A stretch of 13,343 bases of DNA. It comes from an uncultured Verrucomicrobiota bacterium (GTDB lineage Bacteria > Verrucomicrobiota > Verrucomicrobiia > Opitutales > LL51). The DNA lies in the NCBI GenBank assembly GCA_947174645.1, contig CAMWJR010000014.1, forward strand, positions 1 through 13,343, read 5' to 3'. Each line of letters opens with the position of its first letter. Within the stretch, counting starts at the first letter, position 1. The notes under the pieces are model-generated. The model saw only the letters and a list, made by a program, of their open reading frames with translations, made no database searches and was not told where the DNA came from. Positions 1 to 6,252 of this stretch are shown piece after piece. The translations under genes and the position numbers were made by a program.

Positions 1-165
1 GATGAAGACGTTGCAATGGGCTTTAATCCGCAATTTCTCTGCGATCCGCTCAAGGTCCTGACGAGTGATGAGATTGCCTTCGAATTCAAAAACGAAATGA
101 GCCCCGGCGTTATTCGGACAAATGACGACTTTAAATGTGTCATTATGCCCTTACGCATCAACTAG
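1..165 (+). CDS. dnaN: DNA polymerase III sliding clamp (beta subunit), C-terminal end only
   Basis: The first reading frame is open from base 1 to a TAG at 163-165 and gives the last 54 residues of a protein that begins outside the window. It contains NPQFLCDPLKVL, then DEIAFEF, SPGVIR and a final VIMPLRIN. These match the conserved C-terminal domain of the beta clamp, which ends in most bacteria with a SPGVIR-like segment followed by a MPMRL-like tail. The clamp encircles DNA and tethers polymerase III. The end is complete; the N-terminal part cannot be judged. The next gene starts 4 bases after the stop, so the two are probably cotranscribed. recF or gyrB, common neighbours of dnaN near the origin, do not follow here. 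Confidence 0.93.
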   Translation, partial: DEDVAMGFNPQFLCDPLKVLTSDEIAFEFKNEMSPGVIRTNDDFKCVIMPLRIN

Positions 166-169
166 AACA

Positions 170-880
170 ATGAGCGCACTATCGCCGATCAAAATCGCGC
201 CACTACGCTTTGTCTTTACAGGCATTGCGGGATTGCTGTGTCTCCTATTGCCGCGGCTTTTTCTCGCACCGCATCTCCAGGCCCTGTCGCCACTCGCTCG
301 GGAATCTCTTTTAGAAGTAGCTGTTGGAATAACGGCGTTATCTTGCGGATTTCTCGGCATTCGCCTTAACCTCTTTCGCGACTATCCATCGGTGAATCCA
401 CTGCCGCTATATCGCCGTCAACTCTGGGCGAGCTTAGGTTGTATGGCGCTTCTATGGCTAGGAATTGTCATTCTGATTACGCCACTTTGGGAAAGCCTAT
501 TAGATTACTGGCAATATCCATCGGTCCCACAGGGGATTTTGCTACTCCTACAGAACACAACGGAGGTGTGGCCTGTTCTCGGGGTTTCTGTTGCGGCGGT
601 TATTCTCGCGCCCATTGTCGAAGAAATCGGTTTCCGCTACTATTGTTATCGTTACTTGAAAGGCCTTTTTCGGGGACCGTATTGCGCGGCGCTGTTAACG
701 GCTTGGTTATTTGCGCAACTTCATGGTAATTTACGGAGTTTCCCAGGACTATTTTTGTTTAGCCTCCTGTTGACGTGGCTGTACGAGCGATCCGGAAATC
801 TGTGGCCCGCCATTTTTGCGCACGCGGCTAACAACGCTTTAACCATCCTCTTAACGGTTTGTGGAAGCACAATTTTTTGA
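170..880 (+). CDS. CPBP-family intramembrane metalloprotease (CAAX protease-like)
   Basis: A 236-residue, very hydrophobic protein with several membrane segments (roughly 13-33, 48-65, 87-107, 132-150, 170-185 and 190-205). The three CPBP (PF02517) motifs are present in order: EEIGFR at 151-156, FAQLH at 181-185 and HAANN at 218-222. These supply the glutamates and histidines thought to hold the catalytic metal in Rce1-like intramembrane proteases. Substrate is unknown; bacterial relatives include prenyl-CAAX-protease-like and bacteriocin-immunity proteins. The ATG at 170 was chosen because it lies just after the dnaN stop; an in-frame ATG at 122 would run 44 bases into dnaN. No clear ribosome binding site precedes 170, so coupling to dnaN translation is likely. 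The gene overlaps tsaE by 20 bases. Confidence 0.85.
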   Translation: MSALSPIKIAPLRFVFTGIAGLLCLLLPRLFLAPHLQALSPLARESLLEVAVGITALSCGFLGIRLNLFRDYPSVNPLPLYRRQLWASLGCMALLWLGIVILITPLWESLLDYWQYPSVPQGILLLLQNTTEVWPVLGVSVAAVILAPIVEEIGFRYYCYRYLKGLFRGPYCAALLTAWLFAQLHGNLRSFPGLFLFSLLLTWLYERSGNLWPAIFAHAANNALTILLTVCGSTIF

Positions 881-1277
881 GTGGATTTGTCCAACGCCCG
901 AAGCACTGATACGACAGGGTGAAGTTTTTGGCAAAACGCTTCAATCCGGGGATGTTGTTGCCTTAGAGGGCGACCTAGGCGTCGGGAAAACAACCTTTGT
1001 CAAAGGGATCGCGCGTGCACTAGGGGTTACAGAACCCATTACCAGTCCTACCTTTAATATTGCTTCGATCTATTCCGGTACAAAAGTAACGCTGGTTCAC
1101 ATCGATGCTTATCGTCTGGAAGTTGGAATGACGATTGATATCTTGGAATACGTAATGCCGCCCTATGTTGTTGTGATTGAGTGGCCCGAGCATTTTCAAG
1201 AACTCAAAAGTACACATCGTGTGACTTTTTCCGTCGATATCGAGGGCGTTCGACATCTAGCGGTCACGGGAATATAA
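861..1277 (+). CDS. tsaE: tRNA t6A biosynthesis ATPase TsaE
   Basis: A 138-residue P-loop protein of the TsaE (YjeE) family. TsaE works with TsaB and TsaD in the cytoplasm to make N6-threonylcarbamoyladenosine at position 37 of ANN-decoding tRNAs. The Walker A loop GDLGVGKTT lies at 37-45. SPTFN at 62-66, HIDAYRL at 80-86 and IEWPEH at 106-111 are the other family hallmarks. The length is slightly below the usual 150 or so. The start is a GTG that overlaps the upstream protease gene by 20 bases; no in-frame ATG is available nearby. tsaB and tsaD are not in the window, which is common. Confidence 0.95.
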   Translation: MEAQFFEWICPTPEALIRQGEVFGKTLQSGDVVALEGDLGVGKTTFVKGIARALGVTEPITSPTFNIASIYSGTKVTLVHIDAYRLEVGMTIDILEYVMPPYVVVIEWPEHFQELKSTHRVTFSVDIEGVRHLAVTGI

Positions 1278-1313
1278 GTGTTGTATTCGCTCGAGATTGG
1301 TTAAGATAAAAGT

Positions 1314-2021
1314 ATGGCACGTGCGGTCCGTAAACGCTGGCGTCTCTTAAAGGTCGCGAAAAACTGTTTTCTGACGGGGCTCTTTTTATTGCTTCCGCTC
1401 GGAGTGACTGCAATTGTTGTCGGACTCTTACTCGATTATGTTGGCTCGCCGGTGAGTTCATTAATCCTCGAATCGCTCGGTCTCGAACTTCCCGATAAGT
1501 TCTGGATGAGTACGATTGTGAACCTCGGGTCGACGATTCTTGTTGTCGGACTGGTAACGCTACTGGGGTTTGTCTCCAAGTATTTTTTAGTCCGCATGAC
1601 CGCAAAGTTGTTAGGGCTCATTGAAAGTCTGATTAATAATGTACCGTTTGTGAGCTCCGTTTACAAGACCGTCAAGCAGGTCGTTGATACATTCAATAAA
1701 AATCAAGAGGCGGTTTTTCAGGCGGTGGTTTTAATCGAATACCCGCATAAAGGGATGTATGCGTTAGGGTTTTTAACGAGTGAGACGCGGGGGGAGGTTC
1801 AGGTCAAAACGCAGCAAAATGTTGTCAACGTCTTTATCCCGACGACGCCGAATCCGACGAGTGGATTTTTGTTATTTGTCCCGAAAGAAGACGTCGTTGT
1901 GCTCGAAATGAGTATTTCGGACGGCATGAAGATGATTATTTCAGGGGGCGTTGTGAATCCCGAATACCCGCCGAAACCCAGTGGAGCGGAAAAAGTGTCA
2001 CCCGAGGATTGCCAAAGTTAA
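1314..2021 (+). CDS. DUF502 family membrane protein
   Basis: A 235-residue protein matching the DUF502 family (PF04367), whose biochemical role is not established. A basic N-terminus (RKRWR) is followed by two membrane helices at about 17-41 and 67-90. A soluble domain then carries the family signature PFVSSVYKTVKQ (111-122) and FIPTTPNPTSGFLLFVP (174-190). The C-terminal tail (about 215-235) is polar and probably disordered. The gene begins 36 bases after tsaE and ends 24 bases before holA. The ATG has no convincing ribosome binding site. A weak TAAGAT (1302-1307) lies directly upstream, but there is no good -35 with it. Confidence 0.88.
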   Translation: MARAVRKRWRLLKVAKNCFLTGLFLLLPLGVTAIVVGLLLDYVGSPVSSLILESLGLELPDKFWMSTIVNLGSTILVVGLVTLLGFVSKYFLVRMTAKLLGLIESLINNVPFVSSVYKTVKQVVDTFNKNQEAVFQAVVLIEYPHKGMYALGFLTSETRGEVQVKTQQNVVNVFIPTTPNPTSGFLLFVPKEDVVVLEMSISDGMKMIISGGVVNPEYPPKPSGAEKVSPEDCQS

Positions 2022-2045
2022 AAAAATGCAATCGTACGATCGGAC

Positions 2046-3086
2046 ATGGTCGGCGAGCGTTTTTTTATTTTCGGTAGCGATGCCTTCACGGTTCTCAATC
2101 GCGGAGAGGCAGTTTTAGAGGCACACCAAAGTCAAGAAATTGAGGTCATTTCGAGCGAAGCGACAAAAGTTGCCGAGGTTGTTGCAGAGTTAAAACGGGT
2201 CCATGAGGCGCTTCGAACGCCGTCGCTCTTTTCCGAGGAAAAATTCGTCTGGTACCGTGGGGTATCGTATCTCAGTGACAGTGTGATCCTGAAATCAGAG
2301 GCTGTTCTGGAGTGGATCGAAGTTGTGCAGCAGACTTTAGAGACCGTGCCCACTGGATTTTTATTAACGGCAGGAGCTTGTGACCGCCGACAGAAAGTTG
2401 TGAAATGGTTTTTAGAACATAGTCGGTCTGAGCTATGTGAAGCGCCGAAGGCGTTGGATTGCGAGCGATTACTGCTCAAAAAAGTTGGAAAAGAACAGAA
2501 AAAAATTACCCCCGAAGCCGTGGCGCTCTTCTTGAGGCGAACAGGCGATGAAACGGCCGTCATTGATAATGAACTCGAAAAATTGTTACTGTACGTTGGC
2601 GATCGTCGTGAAATTGAAAGCGAAGATGTTCGGGCAGTTGTGGTAGACTTTCAAAATAGCGATTTTTTCGAAACGATTGACAGCTTTTTTCAAGACGATG
2701 CTGAGCGTTTTCAGGAAGAAATTCGGCGCTATTTTTTATATCAAGAAGAGGGACGTCCGTTGCTTATGGCCTTACAAAACCGGGTTCGTGTTTTAGTGCA
2801 GCTCGCTTATTTGTGTGAGCACGATCACGTGACGCGTATCAATAATGCGACATTGGAACAGCTTGCAGCGCGTTATCCGCAGGCAGCGAGTGAAAGCGTG
2901 TTTACGCAAAATCCGTGGTACTTGTCGAAGTTATTGCCGATTGCACAGCAGCATAGCGTTAAGGAATGGCTTCAATTTCAGCGCCAACTTTTATGGGCGA
3001 TTGTCGATTTATCCACTTACTACCGTGAACAAATAACGGTTTTTGAAACACTCTATTGTCGGTTAACGCATGCGATTTCTGCGTAA
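2046..3086 (+). CDS. holA: DNA polymerase III delta subunit (clamp loader)
   Basis: A 346-residue protein, close to the usual 330-345 for the delta subunit, which opens the beta clamp within the clamp-loader complex. The N-terminal part (FIFGSDAF at 7-14, then alternating strands and helices with VYR/VWY-like segments) fits the AAA+-like delta fold. The middle segment with LLLKKVGKEQKKITPEAVAL and the acidic DNELEKLLLY helix is typical of delta. The FFETIDSFFQDDAERF region leads into the C-terminal helical collar. Sequence conservation in this family is low, so the call rests on overall pattern plus length. Placement near dnaN is functionally sensible. The ATG at 2046 is the first in frame; an ATG at 2026 is in another frame. 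The gene overlaps lpxK by 17 bases. Confidence 0.85.
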   Translation: MVGERFFIFGSDAFTVLNRGEAVLEAHQSQEIEVISSEATKVAEVVAELKRVHEALRTPSLFSEEKFVWYRGVSYLSDSVILKSEAVLEWIEVVQQTLETVPTGFLLTAGACDRRQKVVKWFLEHSRSELCEAPKALDCERLLLKKVGKEQKKITPEAVALFLRRTGDETAVIDNELEKLLLYVGDRREIESEDVRAVVVDFQNSDFFETIDSFFQDDAERFQEEIRRYFLYQEEGRPLLMALQNRVRVLVQLAYLCEHDHVTRINNATLEQLAARYPQAASESVFTQNPWYLSKLLPIAQQHSVKEWLQFQRQLLWAIVDLSTYYREQITVFETLYCRLTHAISA

Positions 3087-4284
3087 AATTCGTTATTTTT
3101 TAAAAAAACAGCACAAACATCTTCATCGGAGTGGGGATCGTTTAGCGCAGTTTGTGGCGGATGTGCTGTATGATCGTCGTCGGACGCGGGGAGCGCGGAT
3201 TTTTGCCGCCTTTTTAGTGCCACTTTCGTTTCTCTTTTTCGGGATTGTTCAACTGCGCCAGTGGCTATATCGTAAACGCTTACTGAGAGCTCAAGCATTG
3301 GGATGTCATGTAATCGTTGTTGGCAATATTACAATGGGTGGTACCGGAAAAACGCCGGTTGCGGAATATCTCGCACGCCTCTTGTTGTCGATGGGACGAC
3401 GGCCGGCCATTATTAGTCGCGGCTATAAAAGTAAGGGAGAGTCATTTTATCAAAAATTTTGGCGGTGGATGACACATGCTCCGGAGCGTCCGCCTAAGAT
3501 TGTCAGCGATGGGCGACAGATTCTCATGGATTCTGAGCATGCCGGTGATGAGCCCTACATGTTGGCGAAAAATCTCCAAGGCGTACCGGTTATTGTGGAT
3601 AAGGATCGTGTTAAAGCGGGGCGTTGTGCGATCAAGCGTTTTCAGGCGGATGTCCTTATCTTAGATGATGGTTACCAATATTTCCGAATCGCGTCGACCT
3701 TGCGTATTGTTCTGGTGGATTGTAGTAACCCTTTTGGCAATTATTATCTTCTGCCGCGAGGGATTCTACGGGAACCACTTTGTAACCTCAACCGGGCTTC
3801 TTTGCTCTTGTTGACGAAATCCGAGGGAGCGGTTGATCCATTGTTGGAACAGAATCTGCGGTATGGTAATCCGACAGCACCGATCGCGGAATGCCGGCAT
3901 CAGTCGTGTTATTTTGTCAGTCAAAATGGGGCGATGATCCTCCCATTGGATGCCATTTCTGGGAAAAAGGTGGCGCTTTTCTGCGGAATTGCCTCGCCGG
4001 CTGGATTTGAACAGCTGATCGTACGTTTAGGAGCGAAGGTGATTTATAAAAAGCGTTATCTCGACCATCACCGGTTTTCAGGAGCGGAGCTCTCCAGTAT
4101 CGATGAACATGCCCTTAATGCTGACTACCTTATTACAACGGAAAAAGATGTAGTTCGAATTCCTAAAAATTATCCCTTTCATACACCGCTTTATTATGTC
4201 CGTGTGGACATTCGATTTTTGCGTAACGAGTGCGCACTTAGGAATCTGTTAGAAAACGCGCTCAGTTGTGCAGCTGTACCATAG
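3070..4284 (+). CDS. lpxK: Tetraacyldisaccharide 4'-kinase (lipid A biosynthesis)
   Basis: LpxK phosphorylates the 4' position of the lipid A disaccharide at the inner face of the inner membrane. This 404-residue protein carries the P-loop GNITMGGTGKTP at 85-96, GDEP at 159-162, DDGYQY at 199-204, LDHHRFS at 331-337 and TTEKD at 356-360. The GDE aspartate and a DHH histidine correspond to the proposed catalytic pair of the family. A membrane-associated helix lies at about 43-63. It is longer than the roughly 330 residues of the E. coli enzyme: about 30 extra basic residues precede the membrane helix, and an insert occupies about 120-150 (a WRW-containing stretch). The motif usually ending in His (DDGFQH) ends in Tyr here. 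It overlaps holA by 17 bases and is the last gene before a terminator. Confidence 0.93.
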   Translation: MRFLRKIRYFLKKQHKHLHRSGDRLAQFVADVLYDRRRTRGARIFAAFLVPLSFLFFGIVQLRQWLYRKRLLRAQALGCHVIVVGNITMGGTGKTPVAEYLARLLLSMGRRPAIISRGYKSKGESFYQKFWRWMTHAPERPPKIVSDGRQILMDSEHAGDEPYMLAKNLQGVPVIVDKDRVKAGRCAIKRFQADVLILDDGYQYFRIASTLRIVLVDCSNPFGNYYLLPRGILREPLCNLNRASLLLLTKSEGAVDPLLEQNLRYGNPTAPIAECRHQSCYFVSQNGAMILPLDAISGKKVALFCGIASPAGFEQLIVRLGAKVIYKKRYLDHHRFSGAELSSIDEHALNADYLITTEKDVVRIPKNYPFHTPLYYVRVDIRFLRNECALRNLLENALSCAAVP

Positions 4285-4309
4285 AAAAGCCGAGGTTTCC
4301 TCGGCTTTT
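4285..4309. terminator. Bidirectional rho-independent terminator
   Basis: A perfect 11-bp inverted repeat (AAAAGCCGAGG, loop TTT, CCTCGGCTTTT) starts on the base after the lpxK stop codon. The GC-rich core is flanked by A on one side and T on the other, so RNA from either strand forms a hairpin followed by U residues. It lies between convergent genes: lpxK ends at 4284 on the + strand, and the small secreted-peptide gene ends at 4330 on the - strand, 20 bases away. It therefore probably terminates both. Confidence 0.9.
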
Positions 4310-4329
4310 GCAAATAAACTAAAAGTGTT

Positions 4330-4503
4330 TTACTTTCCGCAAGTACCACCTTGGCAAGGGGTTGTGGGTTTTTCGCAAGTCGGCCCTTCACAAGTTGGTT
4401 GCTCTGGATTAGGCTTATCGTCTCCTGGCTTCGTCGCTGGTGCACCAAAAAGTGCGCTTCCAAGACCTAAAACCATAAGACTCATTATTAGTTTCTCTTT
4501 CAT
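4330..4503 (-). CDS. Small secreted cysteine-rich peptide, unknown function
   Basis: A 57-residue protein that I do not recognise, and the only - strand gene in the window. Residues 1-23 form a clear signal peptide: MKEK, a hydrophobic stretch LIMSLMVLGLGSALF, then an APA cleavage site (cut after residue 23). The predicted 34-residue mature peptide starts with a proline-rich, charged segment (TKPGDDKPNPEQ). It ends with four cysteines at 38, 43, 50 and 55, spaced CX4C-X6-CX4C, with PTCE repeated twice. No cysteine sits at the cleavage site, so it is not a lipoprotein. The pattern could form two disulfides or bind a metal; neither is shown. The ATG at 4503 is supported by the signal peptide, a GAAAGGA site and a promoter upstream; longer in-frame starts (4560) would overlap the promoter. 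It is expressed away from the rplU operon and converges on lpxK. Confidence 0.85.
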   Translation of the reverse strand: MKEKLIMSLMVLGLGSALFGAPATKPGDDKPNPEQPTCEGPTCEKPTTPCQGGTCGK

Positions 4504-4509
4504 CGCTTT

Positions 4510-4516
4510 TCCTTTC
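4510..4516 (-). promoter_or_regulatory. Shine-Dalgarno site of the small secreted peptide
   Basis: On the - strand, GAAAGGA ends 6 bases before the ATG at 4503. This fixes the start codon and rules out the longer in-frame ATGs upstream. Most genes in the window lack a site this good. Confidence 0.8.
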
Positions 4517-4521
4517 TCTAA

Positions 4522-4536
4522 ATGATCCCTGATCAT
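4522..4536. promoter_or_regulatory. Palindrome over -10 and start site, candidate operator
   Basis: ATGATC-CCT-GATCAT is a perfect inverted repeat with 6-bp arms and a 3-bp centre. It overlaps five bases of the -10 hexamer (4532-4537) and covers the likely transcription start near 4525-4526. A dimeric regulator bound here would block the polymerase. The position is suggestive; no regulator is identified, and chance is possible for arms of this length. Confidence 0.4.
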
Positions 4537-4560
4537 ACCATACCTCTCGCCGTTTGTCAA
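4532..4560 (-). promoter_or_regulatory. Sigma70-type promoter of the small secreted peptide
   Basis: On the - strand, a consensus -35 TTGACA (4560-4555) is followed by a 17-base spacer and the -10 TATGAT (4537-4532, five of six consensus bases). The start site would be near 4525-4526, giving a leader of about 22 bases that contains the ribosome binding site. This is the only near-consensus promoter I found in the window. Confidence 0.85.
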
Positions 4561-4657
4561 TAGACCTTTCTGACTTCGTGTAAACTCTTTTCGTAGGGAA
4601 ATTCGAGAATAGACTTGCTTTCCGGAAGATGGGCTTTTTACTCGGTCGATAAAGGTA
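4561..4657 (+). other. Intergenic region that should hold the rplU promoter
   Basis: The 97 bases between the divergent peptide promoter and rplU must include the start of the rplU-rpmA-fabH transcript, because the upstream gene is on the other strand. I see only weak elements: TAAACT (4581-4586), TAGACT (4610-4615) and TTGCTT (4615-4620) with TTTACT (4637-4642) 16 bases later. None forms a convincing pair. AAAGG at 4651-4655 lies very close (2 bases) to the rplU ATG. An 8-bp TTCCGGAA palindrome lies at 4619-4626. Confidence 0.35.
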
Positions 4658-4972
4658 ATGAAGGCGATTATTGAGACCCAGGGGCAGCAATGGATCGTGC
4701 ATGAGGGCGATGTTTTGTGCGTCGATCGCTACGCCGGATCCAAGGCGGGCGACGTGATTAATTTAAACAAGGTGCTATTTGTTGGCGAAGGACCCAACGC
4801 AAAGGTGGGCGTGCCCTATGTCGAGGGGGCGGTAGTTAAAGCGATGCTTCTCGAGAATAAACGAGGAAAGAAAGTTGTTGTATTTAAAAGAAAACGTCGC
4901 CACGGATATGAGCGACGTCGCGGGCATCGTCAGGAGCTATCGGTGATTCGCATTGAATCGATTAAGGCGTAA
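4658..4972 (+). CDS. rplU: 50S ribosomal protein L21
   Basis: A 104-residue protein of normal length for L21, a 23S rRNA-binding protein of the large subunit. MKAIIETQGQQW at the start and the EGDVLCVDRY segment resemble the usual KTGGKQYRV and GDxIxVExL regions. KVGVPYVEGAVVKA (about 49-62) and the basic KKVVVFKRKRRHGYERRRGHRQ (about 69-90) are the most diagnostic. The following gene is rpmA, as in nearly all bacteria. It is the first gene of its transcript, since the upstream gene is divergent. The last two bases of its stop codon begin the rpmA ribosome binding site. Confidence 0.96.
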   Translation: MKAIIETQGQQWIVHEGDVLCVDRYAGSKAGDVINLNKVLFVGEGPNAKVGVPYVEGAVVKAMLLENKRGKKVVVFKRKRRHGYERRRGHRQELSVIRIESIKA

Positions 4973-4977
4973 GGAGG
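4971..4977 (+). promoter_or_regulatory. Strong Shine-Dalgarno site of rpmA
   Basis: AAGGAGG overlaps the rplU stop codon and lies 4 bases before the rpmA ATG at 4982. It is the best ribosome binding site in the window, suiting a highly expressed ribosomal protein and allowing coupling to rplU. Confidence 0.85.
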
Positions 4978-4981
4978 CAGT

Positions 4982-5224
4982 ATGGCACATAAGAAAGGTC
5001 AGGGGACATCGCGTAATGGTCGGGACAGCAACAGTCAGCGGCTCGGCGTCAAAAAATATGGTGGCGAGGTGGTCCGGGCAGGAAATATTTTAATGCGCCA
5101 GCGGGGGACGAAAATGCATCCGGGGAAAAATGTGGGCCTTGGACGTGATTTTACGCTGTTTGCGCTTGTTGATGGTCGTGTGGAGTGGGATGCAAAGCAC
5201 CGGCGCGTGAACGTTGTTGCGTAG
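4982..5224 (+). CDS. rpmA: 50S ribosomal protein L27
   Basis: An 80-residue protein with the classic L27 N-terminus MAHKKGQGTSRNGRDSNSQR, whose tail reaches the peptidyl-transferase centre of the large subunit. It continues with LGVKKYGGE, AGNILMRQRGTKMHPG, NVGLGRD and TLFALVDGRV, all highly conserved. There is no N-terminal extension needing protease removal of the kind found in Firmicutes. It lies 9 bases after rplU; obgE, a frequent third gene, is absent and fabH follows directly. Confidence 0.98.
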   Translation: MAHKKGQGTSRNGRDSNSQRLGVKKYGGEVVRAGNILMRQRGTKMHPGKNVGLGRDFTLFALVDGRVEWDAKHRRVNVVA

Positions 5225-5237
5225 GCCGGATCCTCGG

Positions 5238-6206
5238 ATGGATCGCGCTATTATTCGAGGGATCGGCTCGTACGTTCCCGATCGCGTCTTGACGAATGCT
5301 GATTTGGAGAGCATGGTCGAGACGACGCATGAGTGGATTGTAACGCGGACGGGGATTGAGTCGCGTCACATTTGCCTCGATACAGAAAATACGTCAGATT
5401 TGTGCCTTGAGGCGGCGAAGCATGCGGTCGCTAATGCGGGGATTGCCGTCTGTGATCTCGATATGATCGTCACGGCAACAATAACACCGGATTTCCAATT
5501 TCCTTCAACAGCCTGTTTGATTCAGGAAAAGCTCGGTTGTAACGATATTCCTTGTTTTGATCTTGGTGCGGCCTGTTCGGGGTTTATTTACGCACTGGAT
5601 GTTGCGCGCAATTCTATCGCGAGTAATGCATCGATCAAGAATGTTCTAGTAATTGGGGGTGAAAAATTGTCCTCGGTTGTTGATTGGGAAGATCGTTCGA
5701 CTTGTGTTTTATTTGGTGACGGTGCGGGAGCGGCGGTGATATCGCGAGCCCCTGGAGTAGGTGAGACTGGTATTTTGGATGTGCTCATTGGTGCTGATGG
5801 GCGGTGCGCCAAATTGCTTTACTGCCCAGGAAGCGATGTGTCTTCGGGGACAGAACGCCATCTTAAGATGGAGGGTCGCGAGGTATTTAAGGAGGCCGTT
5901 CGCCGGATGTGCGCGGCGGTCGAGGATATTCTTTTGCGTAACCACCTTAGCATTGAAGATATTGCGTGTGTGGTCCCGCATCAGGCCAATACGCGGATTA
6001 TTACGGCGATCGCGGAGCGCGTCAAAATACCTGAAGAAAAACTTTTTGTCAATTTAGCGCATACCGGTAATACTTCGGCAGCGTCAATTCCGATCGCGCT
6101 TGATGAAGCAGTCCGTGAGGGAAAAATTCAGTCGGGGAACCTTGTCTTACTCGTCGCATTTGGCGCCGGGATGACCTGGGGTTCAGCGTTGGTCCGTTGG
6201 ACGTAA
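5238..6206 (+). CDS. fabH: 3-oxoacyl-ACP synthase III (fatty acid chain initiation)
   Basis: FabH condenses acetyl-CoA with malonyl-ACP to start type II fatty acid synthesis. The protein is 322 residues, the standard length. The catalytic triad is intact: Cys113 in DLGAACSGF, His248 in VPHQAN and Asn278 in HTGNTSAAS. The CoA-pocket segment HEWIVTRTGIESR is at 31-43, and GDGAGAAV lies at 161-168. The ATG at 5238 gives the usual start (AIIRGIGSYVP). A TTG at 5214 is in frame but would overlap rpmA. The gene follows rpmA by 13 bases without the plsX-rpmF pair that often precedes fabH. It supplies precursors for phospholipid and lipid A, matching the nearby envelope genes. Confidence 0.96.
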   Translation: MDRAIIRGIGSYVPDRVLTNADLESMVETTHEWIVTRTGIESRHICLDTENTSDLCLEAAKHAVANAGIAVCDLDMIVTATITPDFQFPSTACLIQEKLGCNDIPCFDLGAACSGFIYALDVARNSIASNASIKNVLVIGGEKLSSVVDWEDRSTCVLFGDGAGAAVISRAPGVGETGILDVLIGADGRCAKLLYCPGSDVSSGTERHLKMEGREVFKEAVRRMCAAVEDILLRNHLSIEDIACVVPHQANTRIITAIAERVKIPEEKLFVNLAHTGNTSAASIPIALDEAVREGKIQSGNLVLLVAFGAGMTWGSALVRWT

Positions 6207-6216
6207 CTTTTTTATT

Positions 6217-6240
6217 GCCCATTGGGAATGGGTTTGTTTT
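6217..6240 (+). terminator. Probable rho-independent terminator after fabH
   Basis: CCCATT-GGG-AATGGG forms a 6-bp stem (7 with a G·U pair at its base) with a 3-base loop, followed by TTTGTTTT. It starts 11 bases after the fabH stop. The stem is short and only half GC, so termination may be partial, which would let some transcripts continue into the next gene, for which no promoter is evident. Confidence 0.55.
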
Positions 6241-6252
6241 CTACGATGGCGT

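Noticed and set aside
1..165. Replication origin near dnaN
   Set aside because: No DnaA-box cluster or AT-rich repeats are visible here; dnaA and any origin would lie outside the window.
122..169. ATG at 122 as the start of the CPBP protease
   Set aside because: It would overlap the conserved dnaN C-terminus by 44 bases, and the extra residues are only a shifted reading of dnaN; the ATG at 170 sits just after the dnaN stop.
1281..1313. Promoter before the DUF502 gene
   Set aside because: TAAGAT is weak, the -35 candidate TTGTAT matches poorly and the spacing is 15; transcription from upstream is enough.
2031..2040. 10-bp palindrome ATCGTACGAT just before holA
   Set aside because: It has no loop to form a hairpin and no promoter beside it; a single 10-bp palindrome is expected by chance in a window this size.
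4268..4525. 85-residue + strand frame across the small peptide gene
   Set aside because: It runs antisense to the signal-peptide gene, crosses the terminator hairpin and has no promoter, ribosome binding site or recognisable domain.
4504..4560. Longer - strand start for the small peptide
   Set aside because: It would begin within the -35 element, upstream of the predicted transcription start, and put 19 residues before an otherwise perfect signal peptide.
5214..5237. TTG at 5214 as the fabH start
   Set aside because: It overlaps the end of rpmA and adds residues not found in FabH; the ATG at 5238 gives the usual N-terminus.
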